From Dunaliella salina (lineage: Eukaryota; Chlorophyta; Chlorophyceae; Chlamydomonadales; Dunaliellaceae), in assembly GCA_002284615.2 (NCBI GenBank), contig MU070592.1, positions 15,048-26,744 on the forward strand: 11,697 nucleotides of DNA, written 5' to 3'. The notes under the pieces are model-generated. The model saw only the letters and a program-made list of their open reading frames with translations. It was not told the origin of the DNA and did not search any database. Shown here piece by piece: positions 1 to 7,104 of this stretch (its first letter is position 1; each line of letters begins with the position of its first letter). The position numbers and the translations under genes are program-made.

Positions 1-246
1 TGCCTCAGGCACAAGAGAGTGCCTTATGCCCTCGAGAAAGGCCATCTTATGTGGGGTGGACAGCCTCGGGTGCAAGAGGCAGCCTCAAGTGAGCGAAATC
101 GCCTCTTGCTCTCAAGGTGTGCCTTGATCAAAGGTACCAGGAGACATCCTCGAGGGCAAGAGGCATGCCTCAGGCACAAGAGAGTGCCTCGTGCCCTCGA
201 GCAAGGCCATCTTATGTGGGGTGGACAGCCTAGGGTGCAAGAGGCA
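1..246. repeat. 81-bp direct repeat, two copies 165 bp apart
   Basis: Positions 1-81 and 166-246 match with about four substitutions by eye. Both begin TGCCTCAGGCACAAG and end TGCAAGAGGCA. They lie inside the proposed transposon end. Confidence 0.85.
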
Positions 247-276
247 TACCTCTTGCACCCGAGGTATGCCTCTTGC
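237..276. repeat. 16-bp perfect inverted repeat (hairpin)
   Basis: The arm at 237-252 (GCAAGAGGCATACCTC) is the exact reverse complement of 261-276, with an 8-base loop. It is one of several foldback units in the 1-408 repeat block. Confidence 0.85.
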
Positions 277-339
277 CCTCGAGGATAGTCACCCGAGTTC
301 ATCAGCTCGAGGTGTGCCACCCGAAGCTGGCAAGCCTTC

Positions 340-376
340 CCTCGAGGGCAAGAGGCAGTCTTTCTTGCCCTCGAGG
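340..376. repeat. 14-bp perfect inverted repeat (hairpin)
   Basis: CCTCGAGGGCAAGA at 340-353 is the exact reverse complement of 363-376, with a 9-base loop. The same CTCGAGGGCAAGAGGCA unit also occurs near 149-165. Confidence 0.85.
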
Positions 377-517
377 CACGCCTCTTGAGAATAGCTTTAC
401 CTGAGTGTGTAGCAGTAACGGTTTAAAGGCGCTGCGTATCTCAGCCTTGCCAGCTTCTGGATTAAATGACACAAGCTCGTCAGGTGCATGGTTGTCAATC
501 TTGTGTGGCTGGCGCAG

Positions 518-673
518 GCAAGCCAGCTGCAAAGCGTGCCTGTGCCCTGGCAGCTGTGCGGAAGCTGCATAGCCTGCAGGCCATCGATGACCACCTGTGC
601 CCTGTGGGCCTGGCCCTGCCTCAAGATGGCAAGCCAGAAAAAGCAGGGCTGGCGGAGAAGATCATGCACAGAG
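518..673 (+). CDS. Dicer-like exon: end of the dimerisation domain (DUF283)
   Basis: The frame reads KRACALAAVRKLHSLQAIDDHLCP near 529-600 (quoted in part: RACALAAVRKLH, then IDDHLCP). This matches the C-terminal helix of the Dicer dimerisation domain, where animal and plant Dicers carry a pattern like CAL-x-x-x-x-KLH followed by DDHL-x-P. I place the acceptor at CAG 515-517 and the donor at GTGGGC 674. The exon ends in phase 1. The first half of DUF283 should lie upstream, beyond the repeats at 1-408 or outside the window. An overlapping frame on the minus strand (397-960) has no recognisable content. Confidence 0.7.
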
Positions 674-3600
674 GTGGGCGCGGGGCCAGTATTTGAGGTG
701 TTATCTAAACCAAGCTTCCCTGCCGCTCCTAATCCTGGAAAGCATAGAGAAAAGATTTGCATGGCTCTTTCAAAGGTGGCTCTCGAATGGATGGCGATTA
801 TTGCAACATTGATCCAGGAGCCACACAAAGGCTGACTTATAGAAATTCCATTATCGCAATGGGCAAAGACTTTTTTTTTTATGCCGCTGTTGCTTTTGTC
901 TTTGTTGTTGTTGCTGTTGACTTTGAGGGATGCAAAAGCCAGGGCCTGCTGAGCTGTCATCGATCTTCAGCAGCTTATCCCTGCCTTGTGCTTCTGTCTA
1001 CCTTTTTGCTAATTGTGCCGTCCATCAACTGTGTTTCAAGTGTTTATGCCCATGCAAGTGTACCTGTTTAGCTGTCTTAGATATTGACCCATCACGTTGG
1101 TGGCGCACATGCAGACATGGTAGGCACCATTGCACGGGTGGATCTGGAGCACAACCTGGCTCAGGTCCTGCTGCCTCTCTCTCACCACCGCCACCCGCAG
1201 CCCCATCATAAAGAGATTGCCTCACACCAAAGCTGCCCACAAAGTAAGGGAGACCCTGAGGCAAGCACAGGCGCTGAGCGTGCTGTTGCTGCTGCTGCAG
1301 CTTCTGAGCAGAGACTTGCTGCAGCAGTTCTTCCACATGCTCCTAAGCAGCACCGCATCATGCAGCTGTATGGCTTTGTCCTGCAGCACACGCCACTGCC
1401 AGTGCCACAATTCATGGGACCGCTTGGCATTCCAATTTATGATGATGCTGGGGATGGCTTTTACAGGAAGCATCGCAGCTCCGGAGAAGGCGTGGGTTGC
1501 TGTCCTTGGCCCTCCCCTCCCCAGGCACCCCCATAGCCAGGGTGTGCTCCTGCCACACATACCCCTATGGATTTGGATGAGGAGGATATCCAGGCAAACG
1601 CTTGTTGCAAGAGCACGGAGGGTGGAAAACTCTGCGCCAGTGACAGCAGCAGCAGCAGCAGCAGCTGGCTCCACCCTTTTGGCATTTTGGTGCACAACAT
1701 CCTCCCCGCCAGTGCTTTGCCACCATTCAGGTGTGTATTAGCTGACACGCGTTTGCAAAGGCATGCTCTGATAAGAGCAGCTTGCTGGTAGGTCGAGAAT
1801 GAAAATAGGAGGATCTGCCCTAATCCAAGGGGAACCATATTTCCCTGCCGTTGTCATTCGTAGGTGTGGATGGCAACAAATTTCAGCCAACTGAGATCTA
1901 GGCCTATTTAATTTGCCATGGACACTCAAAGTAAACACCACAATATGCTGCAGTGCTCCGCTGCTCCAGCTGGCAACTGCCCTGCAATGCAGCCCAGCTG
2001 TGACCATGAATATTTTCAGCAAATTCATGCCCACTCTGTCGACCATGCACTGCAGCATCTGGCTGCGTGACGGCAGCCATGCCCTGGCAGCAGCCGTCCA
2101 CCTGGGGCCCGTCCCATGCAGCCCGGCTGATGCAGCTGCATGTGTAATTGGGCATGCAGTGTTGGGCGGGCAGAGCACGCGGCCCTGACACACCTGCGCC
2201 ATCTGTTGAGGCAGCAGCTAGGGCATGGGGGCAGGCATCAGGGATTACTCAGTTGCGCGCGGCGCTCCAGGCGGCAGGCAGGGCTCCGAGTAGCAGTGCT
2301 GATAGGAGTGCCCATATGTCATCAAACACGCACACAGTGGCAGGGACCTTTGCTCATGCACCGCCACCAGCAGCTGATGCATCAGTATCAGCAACAGCAG
2401 CAGACGCACCGGTGCAGCCACCGTGCGCAGTGGCTGTGCCTGCCTTGGAAGACGCAGCTGCTGAGCTCAACCGCCACTGGTGCCTCATCGTGCCTGTCGC
2501 GCAGCACACCTCACCTGCAAGCCTTCCCTCTCAGCAGCCTCATCACCATCACCACCATTTCCCGCCAGAACAGCTGCAGCAGCAGCAGCAGCACCAGCAG
2601 CAGCCTCGCACAAGCATCCCTGTCACCACCCACAGCAATGGCCCAGCAGGCCCCCAGGCACTAGCCTCACTGCGTGGAGACATTGATTGGGCCATGTATG
2701 CACACCTGTGTGAAGGTGCCACCCCACTTTCAGCCCTGGTGGACATGGGCGCTCATGCCTTGAGATGTTCAGCCACACGCAGTCCTCCAGTTCCACAAGA
2801 CCATCACCACTCCCAATCCCAGCACCTGCCTGACAACCAGCACCAGCAGTACCAGCAGCTACAGCAGCAGCAGGAAACCAAGCATAGTGATGCTGATGCA
2901 GGCATCCCTCCATCCTGGCTGGAGCACTTGGAGCGCACCCTGCATGGCCGGGTCGTCATGCCAGCCTTTAACTCCAACCAGCGCTTTGTGTGGCAAGGCG
3001 CAGCAAGGGTGGTGCCCCAACTGCAGCAGGATCAGGAGCAAAAGCTGGAGCACAATACACACAATGATCAACACCAGAAACAGCAGCAGCAAGAAAGAAG
3101 CCATGGAGCCCAAGCTCATGCTTATGGGGCTGGGGCAGCAAGGAGTGTAGCTGAGATGCACCTCCTGACCCTGGATGACGCTGCGGTGGTGGACATGGGG
3201 ATGCAGGGCACCTCCTACAGGCAGCTGTTCAAGAGGTGGGCGCGTGTGTGTGCTTGTGCCCGGGCATGCACCCTGGTGTCAAGGAGTGCGTGTTAATGCT
3301 GCTCATGAACATCAGAGACGGCCTATGTTTGCTGCGTTACACCAAAATTGATTTGGTTTGGGGAAGGAATTTCAGTACGCGCAAGCATACAGCGCACAAC
3401 GTGTGCAAGCCAATCTGTCAGCTGGGGTGAGGCTTTCGTTGGATTGCTCATGTTCCCCATGAGTGCTGCCTTAACAATCAAATCTCACCAGCCTTGTCAT
3501 ACCTTGTGCAGCTCTTGTAGCAAGAGTGTGCTTTTGTCCAACTCGGAAGGAGGCTCTACTGGTTTCCAAGATGCAAGATGCCATAAAGGCCTTCTTCCTG

Positions 3601-5016
3601 TGCAGCAGCCTATTACCGACGAATTGCACCTCAAGTCTCAGCGCTGGTTCTGTTCTTCTGTATCCCTCAGCCAAGAAAGCCAAGGATCCCACACTCTATC
3701 TGCATCCCTCAGCCAAGAAAACCTAGAAACGTTTTGTGCAGGTCCTTACTGTGTGATGAATGGCACTTCATCACAGGTTTTACCCCCACCTGTGCCTGGA
3801 CTCCCTCCCCTCCAACACGCCGCTAGTTCTCGGCGAGGTGGGCGTGCGGCACCGCACCCGCGGCAACGTCCTCCTACCACCCACCACGAAATGGAGAACA
3901 AGCCAGAAGGCGGATGCTCCAAGTGGCAATGCAGCAACAGCAGGCAAGCAACAGGGTACAGGTAGAACAGTAGCAGCAGCAGCAGCAGAACAAGGTTGTG
4001 CAGCAGGACCGTGTGAGTTGGAAAATGCAGGACTGGCAGGCACTGCCCACCTTGACCCTTCACAATCCAGCAAACTCGAACCTTCGCAGCCAAAGAAGTC
4101 ATCTTCTGGGCACCACTCGCTGCTGTGTGTTCCAAAACACATGCTGCCCATATTACTGCCACCACAGCCCTCTGGACCATCATTGCAGCTGCACCCACCC
4201 CTCTGCCCAGACAAAGCCCCTGGCACAGCTGGCAGCTCACCCTGCCAGGTGTTGCTGCCCAGCGCTCTGCTGCTGCACCCGCTGCCCCTACATGAGTGGC
4301 AGGCCTACGCCATGACGCCCTCACTCGTCTAGAGGCTTGAAGGTGAGAGCCTGCAGCTGTGAACTTGCACAGGCAATTGTCATGAACCACCGCACTCTAA
4401 GCCAATCAGCTGCTCTTTGGGTGTTTGGAATCTCATGACGGCTACTATGTTTTAGCAGACGCACTGTTTGCCTTGTGGATGAGTTGCCAAGAGGATCTGG
4501 ATGGTGTTTAGGCTAGAAGGCCAAAGGATGCCATGCGCCATCTCCATCTTAAAAAAGGCTTTGCACACCTGCGGGCGCTGACCCCCCCTCGCATCTCCAG
4601 GCTGCTGCTCAGCATGCATTCATGCAATGCCCATTTGCGTCCTTGGCCTGCAGGACTGCTGGCGGCACATGAGCTGCGGGAGAGGATGTGAGCGCTGCTG
4701 CTGCAGCCCCCAACAATCCACCTCTCAACCCCATCTGCAACAGCAGCAGCAGTAGCAGGAGCTGCTCCTGCCACACATGGACCTTCTTACAGCACCCAGC
4801 CTGGCAGCAGCGCTGCTACTCACAACCCAAGCCCCCTTCCCACCTTCACCCCAGGTGCCATTCAAAAGCCGCCCTCCCCTCTCAGCGTGACGTGCTATAG
4901 CTGCTCTGAGCTCCACTTCAGCAGGGGAGGCGTTCAGCTGCGAGGCCGCAGAGCTCATGGGCGATGCTGTGCTGGATTACCTGGCAGTGCTGCACCTGTT
5001 TGACACCCTACCGCGC
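518..5016 (+). CDS. Dicer-like ribonuclease III, partial gene with introns (possibly a pseudogene)
   Basis: Dicers cut double-stranded RNA into small RNAs for RNA silencing. No single exon proves the call; the evidence is the collinear order of Dicer blocks on one strand: DUF283 end (518-673), platform strands (1115-1491), platform/PAZ (2174-3235 and 3777-about 3890), connector helix (about 4245-4687) and RNase IIIa (about 4891-5016). Reading phases agree across four proposed introns (674-1114, 2067-2173, 3236-3776, 4343-4653). The helicase would lie upstream of the window. RNase IIIa stops half-way, and no RNase IIIb or double-stranded-RNA-binding domain is visible. Low-complexity Gln, Ala, His and Pro insertions swell the gene. 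Oddities are an in-frame TAG at 4330-4332 and an unresolved frame change before RNase IIIa. Family assignment is fairly secure. Whether the gene works is doubtful. Confidence 0.75.
674..1114 (+). other. Probable intron of the Dicer-like gene (441 bp)
   Basis: GTGGGC at 674 to ATGCAG ending at 1114. Both flanking exons are in phase 1 (AGA G, then AC ATG). It holds a T-rich tract near 869-920. I see no other gene in it. An alternative acceptor, CTTAG at 1076-1080, would break the frame. Confidence 0.5.
1115..1491 (+). CDS. Dicer-like exon: first platform strands
   Basis: About 125 codons. The most Dicer-like piece is LYGFVLQHTPLPVPQF near 1363-1413, which resembles the human Dicer strand-turn segment FGILTAKPIPQIPHF upstream of PAZ. 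The first part (MVGTIARVDLEHN) could match the preceding strand, but weakly. In between lies a His/Pro- and Ala-rich insertion. I place the donor at GTGGGT 1492 (phase 0). The exact end is uncertain because the frame stays open to 1536, and the match is to one short motif only. Confidence 0.5.
1492..2019 (+). other. Probable intron of the Dicer-like gene (528 bp)
   Basis: Starts GTGGGT and ends ATTTTCAG at 2019. It contains a run of six AGC triplets at about 1645-1664. Short open frames occur but none resembles a Dicer segment. A further small exon could be hidden here, because the strand and helix expected between the flanking exons are short. Confidence 0.35.
2020..2066 (+). CDS. Possible small Dicer-like exon (helix before platform)
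   Basis: Frame QIHAHSVDHALQHLAA between acceptor TTTTCAG and donor GTGACG at 2067. In Dicers a helix with a pattern like LHxxxxxxxLxLE precedes the platform strand, and this piece has the right place and phase (2, matching the next exon at 2174). It is only 47 bases, so the call is tentative. Confidence 0.3.
2174..3235 (+). CDS. Dicer-like exon: platform and start of PAZ, polyglutamine-rich
   Basis: This is the longest exon; its frame is open from 2148 to 3296. In order: HWCLIVPV (2475-2498) matches the platform strand; GDIDW (2676-2690) matches the conserved IDW/IDF; GRVVMPAFNSNQRFVW (2946-2993) followed by ARVVPQ matches the strand pair that human Dicer writes as AVIIPRYRN...RFYVADV; SYRQLFKR (3210-3235) matches the PAZ start YxxYFKxKY. 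Between these lie a six-His run, several polyGln runs and other low-complexity inserts. The donor GTGGGC at 3236 leaves phase 2. Upstream of 2174 a TAA at 2145-2147 closes the frame, so a splice acceptor is needed; GGGCAG ending at 2173 fits the phase. None of the many Gln codons is TAG or TAA. Confidence 0.75.
3236..3776 (+). other. Probable intron inside the PAZ domain (541 bp)
   Basis: GTGGGC to CATCACAG. Joining the flanks gives AG+G and keeps PAZ in frame: SYRQLFK-R-FYPHLCLD. It contains a 17-bp direct repeat (ATCCCTCAGCCAAGAAA at 3662-3678 and 3704-3720) and nothing else I recognise. Confidence 0.65.
3777..4342 (+). CDS. Dicer-like exon: PAZ end and RNase III connector, with in-frame TAG
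   Basis: The first part, FYPHLCLDSLPSNTPLVL (3778-3831) and then TRGNVLLPP (3856-3882), matches PAZ, where Dicers have Y-x-L-x-L-x(4)-QPLL and later N-L-L-x-P. About 120 low-complexity residues follow, with an Ala run and Pro-rich stretches. Then CQVLLPSALLLHPLPLHEW (about 4243-4299) matches the connector helix start written VLVPELCxxHPxxASLW in animal and plant Dicers, followed by AMTPSLV, a TAG (4330-4332) and RLE. Plant Dicers have LPSVMHRLE at this point, so the TAG falls at a residue inside the motif. The donor AAG|GTGAG at 4343 is near-consensus. Confidence 0.75.
4343..4653 (+). other. Probable intron in the connector helix (311 bp)
   Basis: GTGAGAGC to GGCCTGCAG. Joining the flanks gives G+GA and the continuous connector RLE-G-LLAAHELRER, which parallels plant Dicer RLESLMLASQLREEI. 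No other content recognised. Confidence 0.7.
4654..4687 (+). CDS. Dicer-like exon: end of connector helix
   Basis: A 34-base exon coding LLAAHELRER, the second half of the connector helix. The next codons are ATG TGA, so either the donor GTGAGC at 4688 is used (phase 2) or the frame ends here. The following Ala/Pro-rich frame, through 4880, resembles the linker before RNase IIIa, so an inactivating TGA is the alternative. Confidence 0.6.
4855..5016 (+). CDS. Dicer-like exon: N-terminal half of RNase IIIa
   Basis: The frame reads AIAALSSTSAGEAFSCEAAE (4897-4953 region) and then LMGDAVLDYLAVLHLF up to about 5001. It aligns without gaps to the RNase III signature ERLEFLGDxxLxxxxxxxLF: Glu at 4942-4944, catalytic Glu at 4951-4953 and catalytic Asp at 4963-4965 are kept. 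The Arg-Leu of the usual ERLE is replaced by Ala-Ala. The start is uncertain. The strong pyrimidine-rich acceptor ending at 4854 opens in phase 0 and meets a TGA at 4888-4890. The acceptor at 4910 fits the phase but cuts the conserved ALSS segment. After DTLPR the similarity stops; the frame ends at a TGA at 5035-5037. The other half of the domain (second acidic pair) is not found. Confidence 0.7.
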
Positions 5017-5200
5017 GTGCCGTATTCTCTATGATCACTTGTTTCTACCTCCCTGCCCAGGCAACGGCTAGAGGGACGGGCACCCATGCCGCGGACAAAG
5101 CATGTGCAAGGCACATAAGAGGCACCTACAGATTGGTTGCAAGCCATGAAAATTAAGAAAAGACGCCTCTTTGGGGCTCAAGGGGCCAAATCATCAAAAC
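5017..5200. other. Transition between Dicer-like sequence and repeats
   Basis: A pyrimidine-rich CTCCCTGCCCAG ends at 5060 and looks like an acceptor, but the intron would be about 40 bases and neither frame after it resembles the rest of RNase III. From about 5140 the base composition becomes AT-richer. I see no gene here. Confidence 0.4.
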
Positions 5201-5547
5201 TGGTTGAAACACCCATTGGTTCATTAAGTGATCAACCAGCCGCTTGATTCAACCATTTCCTGGTTGACTCTGATTGATTCAACAAGAATGGTTGATTCAA
5301 GTGGGAAACAAGCAAATGGTTGAAACACCCATTGATTCATTGAGGGATCAACCAGCTGCTTGATTCAACCATTTCCTTGTTAATTCTGGTGGATTCAACA
5401 AGAATGGTTGATTCAAGTGGGAAACAATTAAATGGTTGAAACACCCATTGATTCATTGAGGGATCAACCAGCCGCTTGATTCAACCATTTCCTTGTTGAT
5501 TCTGATTGATTCAACAAGAATGGTTGATTCAAGTGGGAAACAACCAG
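5201..5547. repeat. Three tandem copies of a 115-117 bp unit
   Basis: Units begin TGGTTGAAACACCCATTG at 5201, 5318 and 5433 and end near GGGAAACAA. Copies 2 and 3 are most alike. The word TTGATTCAA and its complement recur within each unit. A short open frame (5493-5768) crosses the last copy. Confidence 0.9.
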
Positions 5548-5553
5548 TTCCCA

Positions 5554-5576
5554 TTGATTCAACCCGGTTGAATCAA
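5554..5576. repeat. 23-bp perfect palindrome
   Basis: TTGATTCAACC and GGTTGAATCAA are exact reverse complements around a single C. It lies just after the tandem array and uses the same word as the array. Confidence 0.9.
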
Positions 5577-5589
5577 CAGCTGCAACTTT

Positions 5590-5931
5590 TCCGACGTATG
5601 CCCACCTGTGATACCTGCCACCCCACATACCACTGGGACTGTCTCATATATGCAAAGCATTCTCTCAAAATGAGCGGGAAATGGACAGACCAAATGAGCA
5701 CTGGGACTGAACCCTGCATGTGCCTTTCTGTCAAACTCCCAAAAAACGGAAAGGATCAACTTCTTTGAAGATTGCGAAATGATCTATGTGGGATGGCGTC
5801 CTAAATGGGAAACTGCTGATATTTTAGAAATGCATCCAGACTTGGATGCTCATGTGCAAGCCTTTGACTTGGAGGAAATAACGATCAGAAGACTCCATGG
5901 GCGACAAAATAGACCTGGACAATCTTGTTAG
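5590..5931 (+). pseudogene. Relic with PHD-like and chromo-like segments
   Basis: CDTCHPTYHWDCL (5607-5645) has the C-x2-C-x4-H-x2-C core of a PHD zinc finger, followed by SGKW, the usual spot before the last Cys pair. The end of the finger (PFC, then QTPKKRK) is in another frame at about 5722-5745. A third frame, 5746-5931, reads FFEDCEMIYVGWRPKWE and DILEMHPDLDAHV, which loosely resembles a chromo-type strand block (V-x-W-x-P-x-W-E). Two frameshifts are needed to join them, so I call it a relic, probably the tail of a retroelement polyprotein like the one at 8598-9871. The first Cys pair of the finger is not visible; the upstream sequence is the tandem repeat. Confidence 0.4.
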
Positions 5932-6079
5932 CTGCCTTTGGCTTGCATAGACTTTTCTTTTCTTTTCTTAATCATGGCTTCAAAGGCAACCCTCATAGAC
6001 TAATTGAATCTACATGGATCTCAACTAGTGGCTAAGCCATTCGCAAAAATGTCACCTTTGACTTCCAACTTACCAACCC

Positions 6080-6082
6080 CCA
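6080..6082. other. Target site duplication, left copy (CCA)
   Basis: CCA directly before the left terminus; an identical CCA follows the right terminus at 7506-7508. CACTA elements make 3-bp duplications. Confidence 0.6.
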
Positions 6083-6121
6083 CACTCAGGAAAACGCCCT
6101 CCGCCAGAACGGGCTTTCTTG
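6083..6121. repeat. Left terminal inverted repeat
   Basis: Begins CACTCAGGAAAACGCC and ends CGGGCTTTCTTG. Mismatches to the right copy fall at positions 9, 17, 18 and 23. Confidence 0.85.
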
Positions 6122-6282
6122 CGCTTGAATAAAGCTTTTAAGCGCACGAACGAGTCTTGCCGTTTGTGCGCAAGATCCTGTATTTTTGCGCTGAGATAAC
6201 AATGAAAGCTGCGCGTGATCTTGCTTTCAAGCTCAAGATTTGGTTTTTGTGCGCACAAACACAAGGACTATGCCTGGCAAAC

Positions 6283-6600
6283 CAGTGCTTGATCCCGCAC
6301 AAGATCTTACTTTTTTGCGTACAATCCTTCTTTCTTGCGCTATATCCTTCTTTTCAGCGCTAGCTACATCGTCATTTCAAGCGCTAGATCTTTCTTTTGT
6401 GCGCACGATTCTGCTTTTTTGCACCATATTCTATTATCTAGCGCTTGCTCCAACGTCATTTTCAAGCGCTAGATCTAACTTTGTGCGCATTATCCTGCTT
6501 TCTTGTGCCATAGCCTCCCATTTAGCGCTTGCTTCTATTCTTTCAGGCGCCAGATCTTATATTTGGGCGCACGATTATGCTTTCTTGCTTTATATTTCTC
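6283..6600. repeat. Left subterminal array, about 84-bp period
   Basis: AGCGCT recurs at 6356, 6440 and 6524, each in a similar context with AAGCGCTAGATC and GTGCGCAC words. A more diverged copy starts near 6283. An open frame (6240-6677) across it consists of repeat translation only. Confidence 0.7.
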
Positions 6601-6615
6601 GTATGCTCGTGTTCA

Positions 6616-6683
6616 TCTCTGATGGGACTCGAACTCATGACATGCATTTTCAAAGCGGTTGTGAGCCACTCTACTAGTGCTTC
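6616..6683 (-). other. tRNA-like sequence (degenerate; possible SINE head)
   Basis: On the minus strand TAGTAGAGTGG (6666-6676) resembles the RNA polymerase III A box and GTTCGAGTCCC (6624-6634) fits the B box. The T-arm pairs with one mismatch. TTTGAAA (6648-6654) sits where an anticodon loop would be, reading UGA. The acceptor stem does not pair, so this is not a working tRNA gene. It lies inside the CACTA-like element. Confidence 0.4.
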
Positions 6684-7104
6684 GCGTGATGACACACTAA
6701 ATTTCTGACCTATATGTTAAAGATTGGCACTGTCTCTGTTCAAGCACAAGCTCGGTGTGGGCCTCAACTCTGTGTGGATCTCTTCTGTCTTTGTTGTCCC
6801 CTCTTGCTTCCAGTGGCCTTGCCTTCTGGGCTTGTGTCCTTCTTGGTCTGAACAGTTTTCCTTTTGCCGCTTGCTTTGAATGGAGCTTGGGGTGTTGTTT
6901 CCTGCTTGAGTCAAGTTTCCTTCTTGCAACTGCTCTCCCGTGTGCCTTTGGCAGCTTGGCCTTGCCTTGTCCTTTCTCCGTGGGTTCTCAGTAGGGCTGG
7001 TCCTTTTCTTGAGTTGTGTTTCAGCGTCTCTTGTTCTCGCTCTTTCTTGCGGCTCTTCTTCTGCTGTCAGGTCCCAGCTGGGGGCCGCTCATGTAATAGC
7101 AAAA

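Larger units (their letters stand above)
1..408. mobile_element. Right end of a CACTA-like element (subterminal repeats plus terminus)
   Basis: The stretch is built from short units around CTCGAGG and GCAAGAGGCA, repeated in both orientations, as expected of CACTA/EnSpm subterminal repeats. It ends at 397-408 with TTTACCTGAGTG, identical to the right terminus of the complete element at 7494-7505. Read inward on the minus strand, the end is CACTCAGGTAAA. After that point the sequence becomes ordinary non-repetitive DNA leading to the first Dicer-like exon. The left end is outside the window, so the whole element and its target duplication cannot be checked. Several small open frames cross it on both strands but all are made of the repeat units. 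A plain intronic satellite is the alternative. Confidence 0.5.

Noticed and set aside
1..408. CRISPR-like or regularly spaced array
   Set aside because: Units are irregular, occur in both orientations and have no unique spacers. They look like transposon subterminal repeats in eukaryotic DNA.
397..960. 187-codon open frame on the minus strand
   Set aside because: It overlaps the DUF283-like exon on the plus strand, covers intron sequence, and has no recognisable motif.
1222..1695. Long minus-strand open frames opposite the Dicer-like exon and intron
   Set aside because: They are mirror frames of CAG/CTG-rich sequence (Ala, Ser, Leu runs) with no domain content.
4330..4332. Alternative genetic code with TAG as Gln
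   Set aside because: The Gln-rich exon 2174-3235 has many CAG and CAA codons and no TAG or TAA, and the other stops in the window lie in decayed transposon sequence.
3746..4390. 214-codon minus-strand open frame
   Set aside because: It lies opposite the PAZ/connector exon. The plus frame carries the conserved Dicer motifs; this one carries only Leu and Ala runs.
5061..5117. Continuation of RNase IIIa after a 40-base intron
   Set aside because: Neither possible frame shows the expected RNase III pattern, and the intron would be far shorter than the others in the gene.
6616..6683. Functional tRNA-Ser gene
   Set aside because: The acceptor strands do not pair, the D-arm is poor and the long variable arm of tRNA-Ser is missing.
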